Assembly (NCBI RefSeq): GCF_024204645.1
Contig: NZ_CP100351.1
Coordinates: forward strand, 2,542,001 to 2,606,000
Source of the DNA: Desulfomicrobium sp. ZS1
Lineage (GTDB): Bacteria > Desulfobacterota > Desulfovibrionia > Desulfovibrionales > Desulfomicrobiaceae
Direction: 5' to 3'
Length of the DNA: 64,000 bases
Shown: in pieces, positions 52,960-64,000 of the stretch
How the letters are laid out: each line of letters starts with the position of its first letter
Position numbering within the stretch: position 1 is the stretch's first letter
The notes under the pieces: model-generated
Told to the model about the DNA's origin: nothing
Seen by the model: only the letters and a program-made list of their open reading frames with translations
Database searches by the model: none
Translations under genes and position numbers: made by a program

Positions 52960-53433
52960 ATGCTGAACCACCCCATGCGCCGCAAAAAGAACGAAATCAC
53001 CGACCGCCAGGAAATGCAGGGCGTCATCCACGCCAGCCAAGTCATGCGCCTGGCCCTCTGCCTGGAGAACGAGCCCTATGTCGTGCCCATGTCTTTCGGC
53101 TACGACGGCAGCGCACTCTATTTCCACTGCGCTCCAGAAGGACTCAAGCTCGACATCCTGAATCGCAATCCGCGCGTGTGCTGTCTCTTCGAGCACGGGC
53201 TGGCCTTCGATCCCAAGGGCGCGAGTCCTTGCTCCTGGGGCTTCTCCTATGCCACGATCATCGTTCACGGCAAAGCCGTTCGGATCACCGACCTTTCTGA
53301 AAAGCTCGCGGCCCTGCAGGTCATCACGAACCAATTCTCCACAAACGACGAGCGAGTCCCGGCGGACAAGGTCGAAAAAGTCGAAGTCTGGAAGATCGTG
53401 ATTCTGAAAATGACGGGCAAACGGGCAGGATAA
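52960..53433 (+). CDS. Pyridoxamine 5'-phosphate oxidase-fold flavoprotein
   Basis: 157 residues; an alternative start is the ATG five codons later. It has the split-barrel FMN-binding pattern: EITDRQEMQGVIHASQVMRLALC, YVVPMSFGYDGSALYFHCAPEGLKLDILNRNPRVCCLF and SYATIIVHGKAVRI (regions). This is the NimA-like subfamily, whose members reduce or sequester nitro and flavin-linked substrates. Residues needed for true PdxH activity are not evident, so the physiological substrate is unknown. Confidence 0.88.
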   Translation: MLNHPMRRKKNEITDRQEMQGVIHASQVMRLALCLENEPYVVPMSFGYDGSALYFHCAPEGLKLDILNRNPRVCCLFEHGLAFDPKGASPCSWGFSYATIIVHGKAVRITDLSEKLAALQVITNQFSTNDERVPADKVEKVEVWKIVILKMTGKRAG

Positions 53434-53486
53434 CGATGCCAGTAGACCAGGCGTCTGTCTGGATCCGCCTGAAGCCGGCGCGGCGT

Positions 53487-54524
53487 CTAAGCCGCGCCGC
53501 CCAGCTCCCTCCACCCCTTCAGCAGCCCAAAGCACCCGGCCAGCATCATGTCGCCACCCGGCGCCAGGAATTCCACTTTGGCGTCGACCAGCAGGGCCCG
53601 CCTGGGACCGAGCACGACGATGCGGCCAAAGCCGTCCGGCAGGTCCGGCACGGTCACGCAGCCGTGGCCGCCGTCGTCGAAGACTTCTGTATTTAGAAGC
53701 TCCCCACGCCGAAACCGTGCCAAATGATCCAGAAGCTTGGCCTCGTCCAGGTGTCCGGTATGGTGCTCATACACGCCCATGACCTGACGGCCATGCACCA
53801 GAAAGGCGATGGTGTGGCTGTTGCCGACATTGACCACCAGCACGCCGTCCGTGACCGCCGTGCGCTCCACGCCCGGATCGAAAAGCGCTCCCAGCAGGGC
53901 CGCCGAGCCCGTGTCGGCCACCATGCCCACCCCGATGGAGCGGCGCAGGCAGGCGAGGCGGGTCATCTCCTCGGGCGGGTCGACGTAGAGCAGGCGCGAA
54001 ATGTCCCCGCCGTCCTCGTTCATGAAGCGCTCCCAGTAGGCGAAGCGCGAGATACGGTTGCTCTTGCCGGGGTGGAAGCCGTGGTCCTGCACGCAGGCCA
54101 GGACCAGGTCGGGTTGGGGCAGGCCCGCGTGCTGCAAGAGGCCGCGCCAGAATCCCGGATCGAAGTCCGTCAGCAGCACCTGCGAAGCCGAAAGGGGCGC
54201 AATGGAGGTAATCTCGATGCCGTGCCCGCGTACCTGGTCCAGATCATCGCCCAGGGCCAGCGCCGCCTCAGGATGGGCGTAGACTTTAAGCCCCGCGTCC
54301 TGATGGGCCTTGACCGCCCGCCAGAACCCGCCGCCCATGTTCTGTCCGTAGAGATAAATGTCACGACCCGCCGTTGTCAGTTCGCGGATGCGGGCCGCCA
54401 CGTTCCTGGCCGGTGAGGGCAGGATGAACTTGGGGCAGTTCTCCAGCTCCAGGCCTTCCTGAAAGAGCAGCACGTCCTGAGTACCGCTGCCGATATCGAG
54501 AATGAGACAGGTTTTGGCTGTCAT
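53487..54524 (-). CDS. DUF1786 ASKHA-like protein
   Basis: 345 residues from ATG 54524 (AAGGAG upstream). The N-terminus CLILDIGSGTQDVLLFQEG is an actin/hexokinase-type phosphate-1 loop, and DGVLVVNVGNSHTIAFLV is a second, phosphate-2-like loop, so an ATP-binding ASKHA fold is likely. The family is DUF1786, sometimes labelled 'putative pyruvate formate-lyase activating enzyme', but no radical-SAM cysteine motif is present, so that label looks wrong. An inverted repeat overlaps the stop codon (GGCGCGGC/GCCGCGCC). It is convergent with the PNPOx gene. Confidence 0.8.
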   Translation of the reverse strand: MTAKTCLILDIGSGTQDVLLFQEGLELENCPKFILPSPARNVAARIRELTTAGRDIYLYGQNMGGGFWRAVKAHQDAGLKVYAHPEAALALGDDLDQVRGHGIEITSIAPLSASQVLLTDFDPGFWRGLLQHAGLPQPDLVLACVQDHGFHPGKSNRISRFAYWERFMNEDGGDISRLLYVDPPEEMTRLACLRRSIGVGMVADTGSAALLGALFDPGVERTAVTDGVLVVNVGNSHTIAFLVHGRQVMGVYEHHTGHLDEAKLLDHLARFRRGELLNTEVFDDGGHGCVTVPDLPDGFGRIVVLGPRRALLVDAKVEFLAPGGDMMLAGCFGLLKGWRELGGAA

Positions 54525-54677
54525 GTTAATGCTCCTTGAAAAATGAATCCGGCTTTGCCGCGGGCGTCTGCCCCCCTCCCTCGGACCAAGGCAGGCAGAG
54601 GTAATCTGTTTCAAGCCCCAGGTCCAGAAAGGAGAACGTCTCATGTTTGATCGTTTATCCGCTTGCAGGAAAGACAC

Positions 54678-54714
54678 AAAAAACCGGCCCCGGCATTGTC
54701 TGCCGGAGCCGGGC
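54678..54714 (-). terminator. Terminator of clpB
   Basis: On the minus strand CCGGCTCCGGCA pairs with TGCCGGGGCCGG (one wobble), loop GACAA, followed by TTTTTT. Confidence 0.93.
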
Positions 54715-54735
54715 GGTTTTACTCTCTTGCAATCT

Positions 54736-57330
<2,595 letters not shown>

Positions 57331-57355
57331 AAGAATCCTCCCTTTGTCTGCGCCG

Positions 57356-57670
57356 TCAAATCCGATTCGATAGATTCCGCAGTCGCTCTTCCAGATGATC
57401 GATGCGTTCCAGCAGATCGACAATAATGACGCCTGCCACCGGGCTCAATTCAAAGTCGGCGCACAGCCGTCTGTACTTTCGGCCACGGAGCACATCCATA
57501 CGCACAAACAAAAATTCCTGTTGGGCCGTTGTGGATGGAATGATCCATTCCATGCGGACAAGTTCCAAAAGACTGTCTTCGGTGAGGCCTGTCAGTTCCA
57601 GAAACTCCTTGGTACCGATGCGTTCGGAAGTCGCCGGAAGACCATGTTCATGAATCTGCACAAGTGTCAT
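57356..57670 (-). CDS. cbpM: Chaperone modulator CbpM
   Basis: 104 residues. An N-terminal MerR-like winged-helix segment ([30 protein letters not shown]) is followed by [40 protein letters not shown], the CbpM pattern (regions). It binds the J domain of CbpA and blocks its stimulation of DnaK. It lies nine bases after the cbpA stop with AGGAG upstream. HspR is a possible alternative, but the location after cbpA favours CbpM. Confidence 0.88.
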   Translation of the reverse strand: MTLVQIHEHGLPATSERIGTKEFLELTGLTEDSLLELVRMEWIIPSTTAQQEFLFVRMDVLRGRKYRRLCADFELSPVAGVIIVDLLERIDHLEERLRNLSNRI

Positions 57671-57679
57671 ATCCTGCTC

Positions 57680-58639
57680 CTACCTGGCCTGAAATGTTGC
57701 GATCGCGGACAACTCTTCCCAGAGTTCGCGTTCCCGGTCCGTCAAGGTCTTGGGCGAACGGATGGCGATGCGCACGAACTGATCCCCCTGACTCGCGCCC
57801 TTGCCAAGGCCCTTGCCGGCCAGACGTAACTTCTGTCCACTGCTCAGACCGGCCGGAATGTTCATGTCCACGGGACCGTCCAGGGTCAGGATGCGCACCG
57901 AGCAGCCCAGCACGGCTTCCCAGGGGGCCAGCCGCAGATCATAGACCACGTTCACGCCTTCAAGACGAAACAACGGATGCTCGGCAATGGCCACCTGCAA
58001 AAGCAGATCACCCGCCGGACCGCCACCGGAACCCGGAGAGCCCTGCCCCGAAAGACGGATCTTGGCTCCGTCCTTCACTCCGGCCGGGATATTGACCTCC
58101 AGCGTCTTCGATTGCATTCGCGGCATGCCGTCGGCGCCGCGAACCTGCTCCTGCAGGGTGATGGTCTTGAGTCCTCCGCGATAGGCTTCCTCCATGGACA
58201 GGGTCAGGCGAACTTCCGCGTCGCGGCCCCTGCTACGCGAGGGCCGCCCAAAAGGATCTCCGCCAAAACGACTGCCGCCGAAACCTCCAGACTGACCAAA
58301 TCCACCGGCTTGGCCGAAAATCGTTTCAAAGAAGTCACTAAAACCCTCTCCGCCAAATCCGCCGGATCGGAACTGAAAATTCTCATACCCCGGAGGCGGC
58401 TGAAAATTCTGGCCCTCCTTCCAGTTGGGGCCGAGGGAATCGTACAGCTTGCGCTTCTCCGGATCCTTCAAGACCTCGTAGGCTTCGTTGATTTCCTTGA
58501 ATTTGCCTTCGGCCGCAGGATCGTTCGGATTCAAGTCGGGGTGATATTTGCGAGCAAGTTTTTTAAAAGCCTTGCTGACATCCTCCTGACTCGCGCCCTT
58601 CGCCACTCCGAGCAGATTGTAATAATCTTTATATTCCAA
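57680..58639 (-). CDS. cbpA: DnaJ-class co-chaperone CbpA
   Basis: 319 residues starting with TTG at 58639 (AAGGAG ten bases upstream; no ATG or GTG in a sensible place). J domain at residues 1-70 with the HPD motif ([10 protein letters not shown]), then a Gly/Phe-rich stretch ([20 protein letters not shown]). The two beta-barrel substrate-binding domains follow directly ([29 protein letters not shown]). The cysteine zinc finger of DnaJ is absent, which identifies CbpA rather than DnaJ. First gene of the operon with cbpM and clpB. The TTG start would lower the yield. Confidence 0.93.
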   Translation of the reverse strand: MEYKDYYNLLGVAKGASQEDVSKAFKKLARKYHPDLNPNDPAAEGKFKEINEAYEVLKDPEKRKLYDSLGPNWKEGQNFQPPPGYENFQFRSGGFGGEGFSDFFETIFGQAGGFGQSGGFGGSRFGGDPFGRPSRSRGRDAEVRLTLSMEEAYRGGLKTITLQEQVRGADGMPRMQSKTLEVNIPAGVKDGAKIRLSGQGSPGSGGGPAGDLLLQVAIAEHPLFRLEGVNVVYDLRLAPWEAVLGCSVRILTLDGPVDMNIPAGLSSGQKLRLAGKGLGKGASQGDQFVRIAIRSPKTLTDRERELWEELSAIATFQAR

Positions 58640-58678
58640 AGCAGTACCACTCCTTATGCTCGTGATGTACGCGAAAAG

Positions 58679-58706
58679 ATAATACTTGATCTCGTTAAGT
58701 CAACAA
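58679..58706 (-). promoter_or_regulatory. Possible promoter of cbpA-cbpM-clpB
   Basis: On the minus strand TTGTTG and TATTAT are separated by 16 bases, giving a transcript start near 58672, about 33 bases before the TTG. A CTTGAAA lies just upstream, reminiscent of a heat-shock -35, but no CCCCAT-type -10 is found at the right distance. Confidence 0.45.
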
Positions 58707-58720
58707 TTTGACACAAAATT

Positions 58721-59347
58721 TCAAGCGTACTCGTAACGCGAAAAAATCGGGTTCAGCGGTAACAGTACGAGCCATAAGGGGCGTCCCAAATACGCCCACA
58801 AATCCACATCCACAGCCTGCACCCTGTCTCCGAGAACCTGGCGAAAATGAATTTCACGTCGGATCAGATCATCCAGTTCGGGACAGATCGATCCCGCTAA
58901 ATCAGTTTCCACCTTGACCAGCCGCAGGGCCTGCTCGACCGGAAAATTGTTTTCATGATCCGTGATGCAGCCCCAAAGTCCCGATTGCTGTGAAATTATG
59001 TCTTCCCGAGACAGGGTCGGAGCAGCCATGGCCTCAAGAACCTGCGCGGTGTCGGCACAAAAAAGCGACCGGCATTCCAAGGGACGATGACCATATATTG
59101 AGCAGGTTTTTACTTGAGACAAGAAATAAATGCATTCCCAGCCTCTGTCTTTTCCACGAATTTTCATCAACTCCAAAGGCAAAGGCTGCAGGGACTGCGT
59201 CCGTGGATCAAAGGCCATCTCGCCGCGGCGCAGACAGACAACATCACTCAAGGGAATATGCTCAAGCAATCCCAGATCCGCCTCATGCAGAGCTGGCCCG
59301 CCCTTTTCGCAACATGTGCCGCACCGCTGGCATTTACTAAAGGTCAT
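58721..59347 (-). CDS. YkgJ-type cysteine-cluster protein
   Basis: 208 residues from ATG 59347 (GGAGAG upstream). The N-terminal CQRCGTCCEKGGPALHEAD is the CxxCxxCC signature of the YkgJ/UPF0153 family, expected to bind zinc or an iron-sulfur cluster. Further cysteines follow in WECIYFLSQVKTCSIYGHRPLECRSLFC, giving the usual second cluster (regions). The C-terminal half is helical with no known motif. The function of the family is unknown. The frame is open upstream to 59422 but lacks a ribosome site there. Confidence 0.88.
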   Translation of the reverse strand: MTFSKCQRCGTCCEKGGPALHEADLGLLEHIPLSDVVCLRRGEMAFDPRTQSLQPLPLELMKIRGKDRGWECIYFLSQVKTCSIYGHRPLECRSLFCADTAQVLEAMAAPTLSREDIISQQSGLWGCITDHENNFPVEQALRLVKVETDLAGSICPELDDLIRREIHFRQVLGDRVQAVDVDLWAYLGRPLWLVLLPLNPIFSRYEYA

Positions 59348-59470
59348 TATCTCTCCAGATACGTAATAACAAACCATCACCTGTTTATCGGCACGCGCTG
59401 CACCAATTGCCGACCTCGCCATTATTGTAGGTTAGCGCCATGCCCACAACAGTCAATGCCCAGAAATAGC

Positions 59471-59495
59471 GAAAAGCCGGTCGTGCCGGCTTTTC
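59471..59495 (-). terminator. Terminator after the 115-residue protein gene
   Basis: GAAAAGCCGG and CCGGCTTTTC form a 10-bp perfect stem with a five-base loop. It ends transcription of the gene at 59524 and possibly of the dsr operon upstream. Confidence 0.85.
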
Positions 59496-59523
59496 GAGGA
59501 GATTTGCGAAATAATTTCAGTGA

Positions 59524-59871
59524 CTAATTGTAAAGTTCCGTCTCAAGCCACTGTTTCACGTCATCATTCACAGGATAGATGCCCTTGTGATTATAGACTC
59601 CCTTCATAAACGTATCGGCCAGTTTTTCCGGAAGCGGGAGCACGGCCAGTTCATCGGCCCCGTCCGAATTGCGGTATAAAAGAGTCACTATCGGCTTTTC
59701 ATTCCAAGTATTTACGACAAAGTAATGAGAATGGTCTTCCTTTCCTTTGACTGCATACTGATAGCCACCGCGATAACCGTTGTTGCCCCATTCAAGGTAA
59801 ATGGCAACCGCATCTTCCGGAGTCATTTCCCAATCGATTATAAGGTCTTTAAAAGCTCGTAACTGTCCCAT
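59524..59871 (-). CDS. Uncharacterised 115-residue protein downstream of dsrN
   Basis: A small soluble acidic protein (MGQLRAFKDLIIDWEMTPED at the start; HYFVVNTWNEKPIVTLLYRN; LPEKLADTFMKGVYNHKGIYPVNDDVKQWLE, named as regions). No signal, membrane segment or cysteine cluster. I do not recognise the family. GGAGG lies eight bases before the ATG. The gene is 53 bases after dsrN and before a strong terminator, so it may be the last cistron of the dsr operon or be separately transcribed from the AT-rich gap. Confidence 0.75.
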   Translation of the reverse strand: MGQLRAFKDLIIDWEMTPEDAVAIYLEWGNNGYRGGYQYAVKGKEDHSHYFVVNTWNEKPIVTLLYRNSDGADELAVLPLPEKLADTFMKGVYNHKGIYPVNDDVKQWLETELYN

Positions 59872-59924
59872 AATTCACCTCCGTTTATCTTGAGATAAAT
59901 TATTAATAACAATTACTAGAAACG

Positions 59925-61358
59925 TCAAGTGGACTCTTTTAATCTGATATCAGGGCAGGGCCGTCCGGCATTGCGGCATCCCTGATAAATCCGGGCGGCC
60001 GAGACGAAATTTTTGGCCCAGAGCGTATTTCCCAGGGCATGCATATGCGTATAACCTGCCAAACAATTGCGGTACAAGACGCCATCGTGTCCCTTGGCCA
60101 TGCCCTGGCCAAGCTCAACGTGAAAGACAAAGGATTCGATGCAGCTGGTGTCGACGCAGCGGGAATAGTGAAACTCGTGTCCAGTCAGACGAGTTTCCAA
60201 AGGATAGAACGGGTTTGGGGAAGCGACAAGCGCGCTCATGTAGCCGTGGCCCTGCGGCTTTTTAAAAACCTTGGTCTCCAGTGGAAAAACATCGGCCATG
60301 GGGTACGTCGCGCCTTCATAGTGAAGTTCCCGGCTCAAATACATGAGACCGCCGCACTCGGCATACAGAGGCATACCGCCAAGGACACGCTCCTTGACCG
60401 ATTGACGCATGGCTGCATTTTTGGTCAGGCCCTCGGCCAAGGTCTCGGGAAACCCGCCACCCATGTATACGGCATCAACGTCAGGCAGTTCATGATCAGC
60501 CAGGAGACTGAATTCAACCAATTCAGCGCCGGCATGCCGCAACGCCTCGAAATTTTCCTGGTAATAAAACCACAACGCAGCATCGCGAGCGACACCGATG
60601 CGCACCGGAACGGATTTTCTGGAGCATGGATACAACGGAGCCAAATCCAGCTTAACGGAAGGAGCCTGGCGTGCGATGTTCAGGCACGCATCAAGGTCTG
60701 CATGAGTGCGTAAAAAAACAGCGAGTTCAGAAAAAGGGTCCTGACTGAACTCCGCATCGGAAATGAGCCCCATATGCCGTTCAGGAATGGGATTTTCAGG
60801 CAGTTTTGGCAGCACGCCAAGAACCTGCACATCCGTATATTTTTCGATGGATTGGCGCAGAATCTTTTGATGTCTGCCACCGGCGGTGCGATTGAGGATT
60901 ACTCCCCGGATATCCACTTCAGGATCGAACATGGTCAAGCCGAGGACAATGGCAGCCATGGTTCGCGTGACCTTGGTGCAGTCGGCCACGATAATGACGG
61001 GGCACTGCAGTGATTTTGCAAGCTCGGCAGAGGAACAGGTCCCGAGCACGTCTTTCCCGTCGTAAAGTCCTCGATTGCCTTCCAACAGGGCCAAATCAAC
61101 GCCCTGCGCCCTTGACCAGAAAAGATTCCGCAGCACTTCGGAAGACAATAAAAAAGGATCCAGATTGCTTGTGATGCTCCGGCTGGCAAGGCCAAGCCAT
61201 TTGGCATCAATATAATCTGGACCCTTCTTGAAGGCCTGAACAGTCAGACCTTGCTCTGTGAAAGCGCGAGCCAGCCCCAGGCTGACGATCGTCTTTCCGG
61301 AACCGCCACCAAGACCGGCAACAAGAATCCGAGGACACGTCAGTAAAGAGGCTGGCAT
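59925..61358 (-). CDS. dsrN: Cobyrinic acid a,c-diamide synthase-like siroheme amidase (DsrN)
   Basis: 477 residues. A CbiA-type fusion: an N-terminal dethiobiotin-synthetase-like ATPase (ILVAGLGGGSGKTIVSLGLARAF, FKKGPDYIDAKW, LALLEGNRGLYDG), and a C-terminal class I glutamine amidotransferase (VDAVYMGGGFPETLAE, catalytic Cys in LYAECGGLMYLSRE, late His in GYTHMHALGNTLW). Position directly after dsrD makes it DsrN, thought to amidate siroheme for dissimilatory sulfite reductase. A cobalamin-pathway role cannot be excluded from sequence alone, but no cob genes are near. The start follows dsrD by nine bases with a weak ribosome site. Confidence 0.93.
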   Translation of the reverse strand: MPASLLTCPRILVAGLGGGSGKTIVSLGLARAFTEQGLTVQAFKKGPDYIDAKWLGLASRSITSNLDPFLLSSEVLRNLFWSRAQGVDLALLEGNRGLYDGKDVLGTCSSAELAKSLQCPVIIVADCTKVTRTMAAIVLGLTMFDPEVDIRGVILNRTAGGRHQKILRQSIEKYTDVQVLGVLPKLPENPIPERHMGLISDAEFSQDPFSELAVFLRTHADLDACLNIARQAPSVKLDLAPLYPCSRKSVPVRIGVARDAALWFYYQENFEALRHAGAELVEFSLLADHELPDVDAVYMGGGFPETLAEGLTKNAAMRQSVKERVLGGMPLYAECGGLMYLSRELHYEGATYPMADVFPLETKVFKKPQGHGYMSALVASPNPFYPLETRLTGHEFHYSRCVDTSCIESFVFHVELGQGMAKGHDGVLYRNCLAGYTHMHALGNTLWAKNFVSAARIYQGCRNAGRPCPDIRLKEST

Positions 61359-61367
61359 CAGAAAATC

Positions 61368-61604
61368 TTAATCTTCGCCTTCTGTATGTGCCTGCTTTCC
61401 AGCGCCGGGAACACCGTACATGGTGGTGCTGCCGCTGGACCAGTATTCAAGAACACCCTCGGACACAAGCTGGTTGATTACTTTCTTGGCATCGCGCATT
61501 TTCATATCGGGAAAAAGAGCGGCCAAGTCGTTGAAATAAAACTTTGATTTCTGCTTGGACTTGGACTCGATGTACTCCAACACGATCTCTTTAGGATCTG
61601 CCAT
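61368..61604 (-). CDS. dsrD: DsrD, activator of dissimilatory sulfite reductase
   Basis: 78 residues (MADPKEIVLEYIESKSKQKS at the start, FYFNDLAALFPDMKMRDAKKVINQL, SEGVLEYWSSGSTTMYGVPG, as regions). The winged-helix fold, size and position after dsrB match DsrD of sulfate reducers. DsrD was long suspected to bind DNA and is now known to stimulate sulfite reduction by DsrAB allosterically. Presence of DsrD marks a reductive, not sulfur-oxidising, dsr system. It is separated from dsrB by a hairpin. Confidence 0.97.
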   Translation of the reverse strand: MADPKEIVLEYIESKSKQKSKFYFNDLAALFPDMKMRDAKKVINQLVSEGVLEYWSSGSTTMYGVPGAGKQAHTEGED

Positions 61605-61624
61605 GCTCGCCTCTCTTATGGGTT

Positions 61625-61646
61625 AGGGCCGACTTGCGTCGGCCCT
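61625..61646 (-). other. Intercistronic hairpin between dsrB and dsrD
   Basis: AGGGCCGAC-GCAA-GTCGGCCCT, a perfect 9-bp stem with a four-base loop on the minus strand, but without a T run. It may stabilise the dsrAB message or partly stop transcription before dsrD. Confidence 0.65.
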
Positions 61647-61671
61647 ATTGGTTGTCAAATCAGCGGTCAGG

Positions 61672-62832
61672 TTAGAACTTGAAGTTCGTGGTCTGACGCC
61701 ACGTGTAGTATGCCGGATCACGGAAGTCATCGATCATGTGCTCAGAGAACTCAAGACCGGTCTTCTCGAAGAAGCGTTCCCAACCAATGCGTTCAGCCCA
61801 GTCACCAACGCGCTCGTACTTACGAGCATCGGAAGCATACGCTTCAACGATCTGACGGATGGTCTTGGCCAATGTGGGCCAACGGGGCGGTTCATTGGGA
61901 ATGAAGGCCACGACGACCTTGGAGAACTTGGGATTGCTGATGCGGTTGGAAACCTTGCCGCCAGCCATGATGACCAGTCCGTCACCAGTCTGGTCGGACA
62001 GGGGCAGAGACGGACACATGGTGTAGCAGTTACCACAGAACATGCAGCGCTCGTTCTTGATGGCAACGGTGTTCACGGTCTTGGTTTCGCCCTTTTCCGT
62101 GACGATTTCCTTCTTGGTAGGACGGATTGCGCCTACGGGGCAGGCGGCAACGGCCAACGGAATTTCGCACAGATTGTCCAGCCATTCGTGGTCGATGATC
62201 GGAGGCTTGCGGTGGTAGCCCAGGATGGCGATATCGGAGCAGTGAACGGCACCACACATGTTCAGACAGCACGCCATGGAGATACGAACCTGAGCGGGCA
62301 TGCGCATCTGACCGAACTCTTCGAAGAGTTCATCCAGAACGACCTTGACCGTACCGGAGGCATCAGTAGCCGGGGTGTGACAGTGAACCCAACCCTGGGT
62401 GTGAACGATGTTGGTGATACCGGCACCGGTTCCGCCAACGGGGAACTTGTGGCTGCCGCCATCGAACTTCTGGGCGTTCAAGTACTCTTTGAGCTTCTTT
62501 GCTTCTTCAAGAGTCTCGACCATGAATTCGATGTTGTTACGCGTGGTGAAACGCAGATGACCACCACAGAACTTGTCGGCGATAGCGCACAGGGCGCGGA
62601 CATGGCCGACAGACATGAGACGGGCACCGCCGCAACGGACGGTGTAGACTTCGTCGCCACCCTCAGCCTTGTGCATCAAGAGGCCGGGTTCGACGATTTC
62701 ATGCCACAGCCATTTGCCTTTGTTCTTGGCGATAACAGGAGGCAGAAATTCGGAAAAATGGCGCGGGCCAATATCCGTGATTCTGTTTTCCATAGGTTTT
62801 GCGGGATTATATCCGGAAGAAACGAAAGCCAT
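61672..62832 (-). CDS. dsrB: Dissimilatory sulfite reductase beta subunit
   Basis: 386 residues. With DsrA it forms the A2B2 enzyme that reduces sulfite in the cytoplasm during sulfate respiration. Visible: N-terminal [20 protein letters not shown], the sirohaem/[4Fe-4S] cysteine set [20 protein letters not shown], a ferredoxin-type cluster insert [20 protein letters not shown], and a C-terminal tail [12 protein letters not shown]. Length and motifs match the Desulfovibrio enzyme. AAGGGGG lies seven bases before the ATG; dsrA ends 14 bases upstream. Confidence 0.99.
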   Translation of the reverse strand: MAFVSSGYNPAKPMENRITDIGPRHFSEFLPPVIAKNKGKWLWHEIVEPGLLMHKAEGGDEVYTVRCGGARLMSVGHVRALCAIADKFCGGHLRFTTRNNIEFMVETLEEAKKLKEYLNAQKFDGGSHKFPVGGTGAGITNIVHTQGWVHCHTPATDASGTVKVVLDELFEEFGQMRMPAQVRISMACCLNMCGAVHCSDIAILGYHRKPPIIDHEWLDNLCEIPLAVAACPVGAIRPTKKEIVTEKGETKTVNTVAIKNERCMFCGNCYTMCPSLPLSDQTGDGLVIMAGGKVSNRISNPKFSKVVVAFIPNEPPRWPTLAKTIRQIVEAYASDARKYERVGDWAERIGWERFFEKTGLEFSEHMIDDFRDPAYYTWRQTTNFKF

Positions 62833-62846
62833 TGTCGACCCCCTTC

Positions 62847-64000
62847 TTATCTCTGATGGTGTTTACGGTAATCCGCGATGTCGCGATCCCAGCCGCCTTC
62901 AACGTCCTCTTCCTTCCAGAAGATGTACGGGTTATGACGGGGTTCCATTACATGCTGGGGAACTGGGGTAAGGCCGACGGCGGAAATGGCCTTGGCCAAG
63001 CCCTGGCGCTTGATGAGCTCGCCAAGACGCTCGCGGTTCTTGCCCTCTTCCATCCACCATTCCCAGATACCTTCGATGAGCTCTTTGATCGCGTCGTAGG
63101 GTTCCTCGACCTTGATGAAAGGCACCAACAGGGAGCCCATCTGGGCGCCGTCGAGAATCGGAGCCTTTGCGCCGACGAGGATCGACAGACCGCGGTCATT
63201 ACCGATGCGCAGAGCGCGAGGCATGACGTTCAAGCAGTGCATGCAACGGGTACATTCACGGTTGTTGATCATCAGCTTGCCATCTTCCATCCACATGCAT
63301 TCGGTGGGGCACAGATTGATGACTTCCTTTTCGATGTCGAAAGCGCCCCAATCCTTGCCGGAATGAGCGCCGCCATTAGGCTGTATTTCACCACCGATGT
63401 AGGCGGCAACAGCTTCCTGATCGATACGGATGTCGTCACGCCACGTGCCGATGAAGGACATGTCGGAACGAGCGATGGACGCCACGCAACCATTCGGACA
63501 GCCGTCAAACTTGAATTTGAACTTGTAGGGGAAAGCCGGACGATGCAGCTCATCCTGGTATTCCAGAGTCATCTGGTAGCACAATTCCTGCGTGTCGTAG
63601 CAAGCCCATTCACAACGGGACTCGCCCAAGCAACAAGCGGGAGTACGCAGGTTGGAACCGGAACCGCCAAGGTCGGTGTTCATGTTGTGGGTCAGTTCAT
63701 GGAAGATTTCTTCCAACTGAGGAGTGGTGGTACCCAGCAAAACGATGTCACCGGTAGCACCATGGAAGTTGGTCAGACCAGAACCGCGCATTTCCCAAAG
63801 ATCACACAACTTGCCCAGGAATTCGGTCGTGTAGTACTTTCCGTTGGGCTGGTTGACGCGCATGGTGTGGAAATGGGCAACACCAGGAAACTTCTCAGGC
63901 TGGTCACAGTAACGGCCGATAACGCCGCCGCCGTAGCCGAAAACACCAACGATGCCGCCGTGCTTCCAGTGAGTGGTGCCGTCCTTGTAGGACAGTTCCA
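62847..64000 (-). CDS. dsrA: Dissimilatory sulfite reductase alpha subunit (5' end beyond the window)
   Basis: The last 383 or so codons are present; the reading frame runs on past the window edge, so the N-terminus and promoter are missing. It begins in [21 protein letters not shown] and includes [20 protein letters not shown] with the sirohaem-cluster cysteines, [17 protein letters not shown], and the ferredoxin insert [20 protein letters not shown]. These are diagnostic of DsrA. The Met codon at 63863 is internal and not the start. It is cotranscribed with dsrB. Confidence 0.99.
   Translation of the reverse strand, partial: ELSYKDGTTHWKHGGIVGVFGYGGGVIGRYCDQPEKFPGVAHFHTMRVNQPNGKYYTTEFLGKLCDLWEMRGSGLTNFHGATGDIVLLGTTTPQLEEIFHELTHNMNTDLGGSGSNLRTPACCLGESRCEWACYDTQELCYQMTLEYQDELHRPAFPYKFKFKFDGCPNGCVASIARSDMSFIGTWRDDIRIDQEAVAAYIGGEIQPNGGAHSGKDWGAFDIEKEVINLCPTECMWMEDGKLMINNRECTRCMHCLNVMPRALRIGNDRGLSILVGAKAPILDGAQMGSLLVPFIKVEEPYDAIKELIEGIWEWWMEEGKNRERLGELIKRQGLAKAISAVGLTPVPQHVMEPRHNPYIFWKEEDVEGGWDRDIADYRKHHQR

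Noticed and set aside
53487-54524. Annotation of the DUF1786 protein as a pyruvate formate-lyase activating enzyme
   Set aside because: No CxxxCxxC radical-SAM motif is present; the loops are of the ASKHA ATPase type.
58679-58725. A sigma-32 heat-shock promoter before cbpA
   Set aside because: CTTGAAA is present but no CCCCAT-like -10 lies 13-15 bases downstream; only a weak vegetative-type promoter is listed.

Overview
The window looks like chromosome from a mesophilic, GC-rich sulfate-reducing deltaproteobacterium of the order Desulfovibrionales. The strongest evidence is the dissimilatory sulfite reductase operon at the right edge: dsrA (cut by the window end), dsrB, dsrD and the siroheme amidase-type dsrN. 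Supporting evidence is a pair of Desulfovibrio-type outer-membrane porins, a bacterioferritin, DUF4254/TauE genes and many short intergenic palindromes. A Desulfomicrobium-like genus is my guess, from general gene make-up only.

Layout. 1-8.8 kb (plus strand) is an accessory envelope locus: the end of a FadL-type outer-membrane channel, a MetA-pathway-type outer-membrane protein, two complete and one truncated DUF1254 proteins, a radical-SAM sulfatase maturase and a serine-type periplasmic arylsulfatase. 8.9-14.4 kb (minus) holds ssb and a fatty-acid initiation cluster: a small unknown protein, an atypical biotinyl-like protein, a fused AccA-AccD carboxyltransferase and AccC. 14.7-17.2 kb has a purine nucleoside phosphorylase overlapping a HEAT-repeat/receiver protein. 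17.5-23.5 kb (minus) is one regulatory and transport unit: two single-domain receivers, a TauE/SafE anion permease, a two-helix membrane protein, a PAS histidine kinase and an NtrC-type activator. It is headed by a clear sigma-54 promoter with three upstream GGGGC...GCCCC palindromes. 23.9-29.6 kb has a TPR protein, an FG-GAP repeat protein and two tandem porins that share terminator copies. 29.9-35.5 kb has hisD-purC-fabI and a membrane-bound spermidine-synthase-like fusion.

35.5-43.3 kb carries two inverted copies of a 174-bp palindromic element. Between them lie trxC, tRNA-Ser(GGA), the 4.5S SRP RNA, a Tim44-like protein, a zinc-ribbon ORF broken by an in-frame TGA, a tandem pair of membrane-anchored beta-carbonic-anhydrase-like proteins (one without any zinc ligand), a solute-binding protein, a TM2 protein and an M20-type peptidase. 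43.3-53.4 kb is mostly housekeeping: gatB, a translationally coupled ARMT1-like/MltA/DUF4254 operon, bfr, an EamA exporter, tex, a small membrane protein and a PNPOx-fold protein. 53.5-59.9 kb has a DUF1786 protein, the cbpA-cbpM-clpB chaperone operon, a cysteine-cluster protein and an unknown 115-residue protein. 59.9-64 kb is the dsr operon.

The observations I rate highest are the sigma-54 TauE unit with its candidate enhancer palindromes, the carbonic anhydrase/pseudo-carbonic-anhydrase tandem, the 174-bp element pair, the sulfatase-DUF1254 locus in a sulfate reducer, the unusual acetyl-CoA carboxylase architecture, and the TGA-interrupted zinc ribbon with a hairpin downstream. No CRISPR array, prophage, transposase or rRNA gene was seen.
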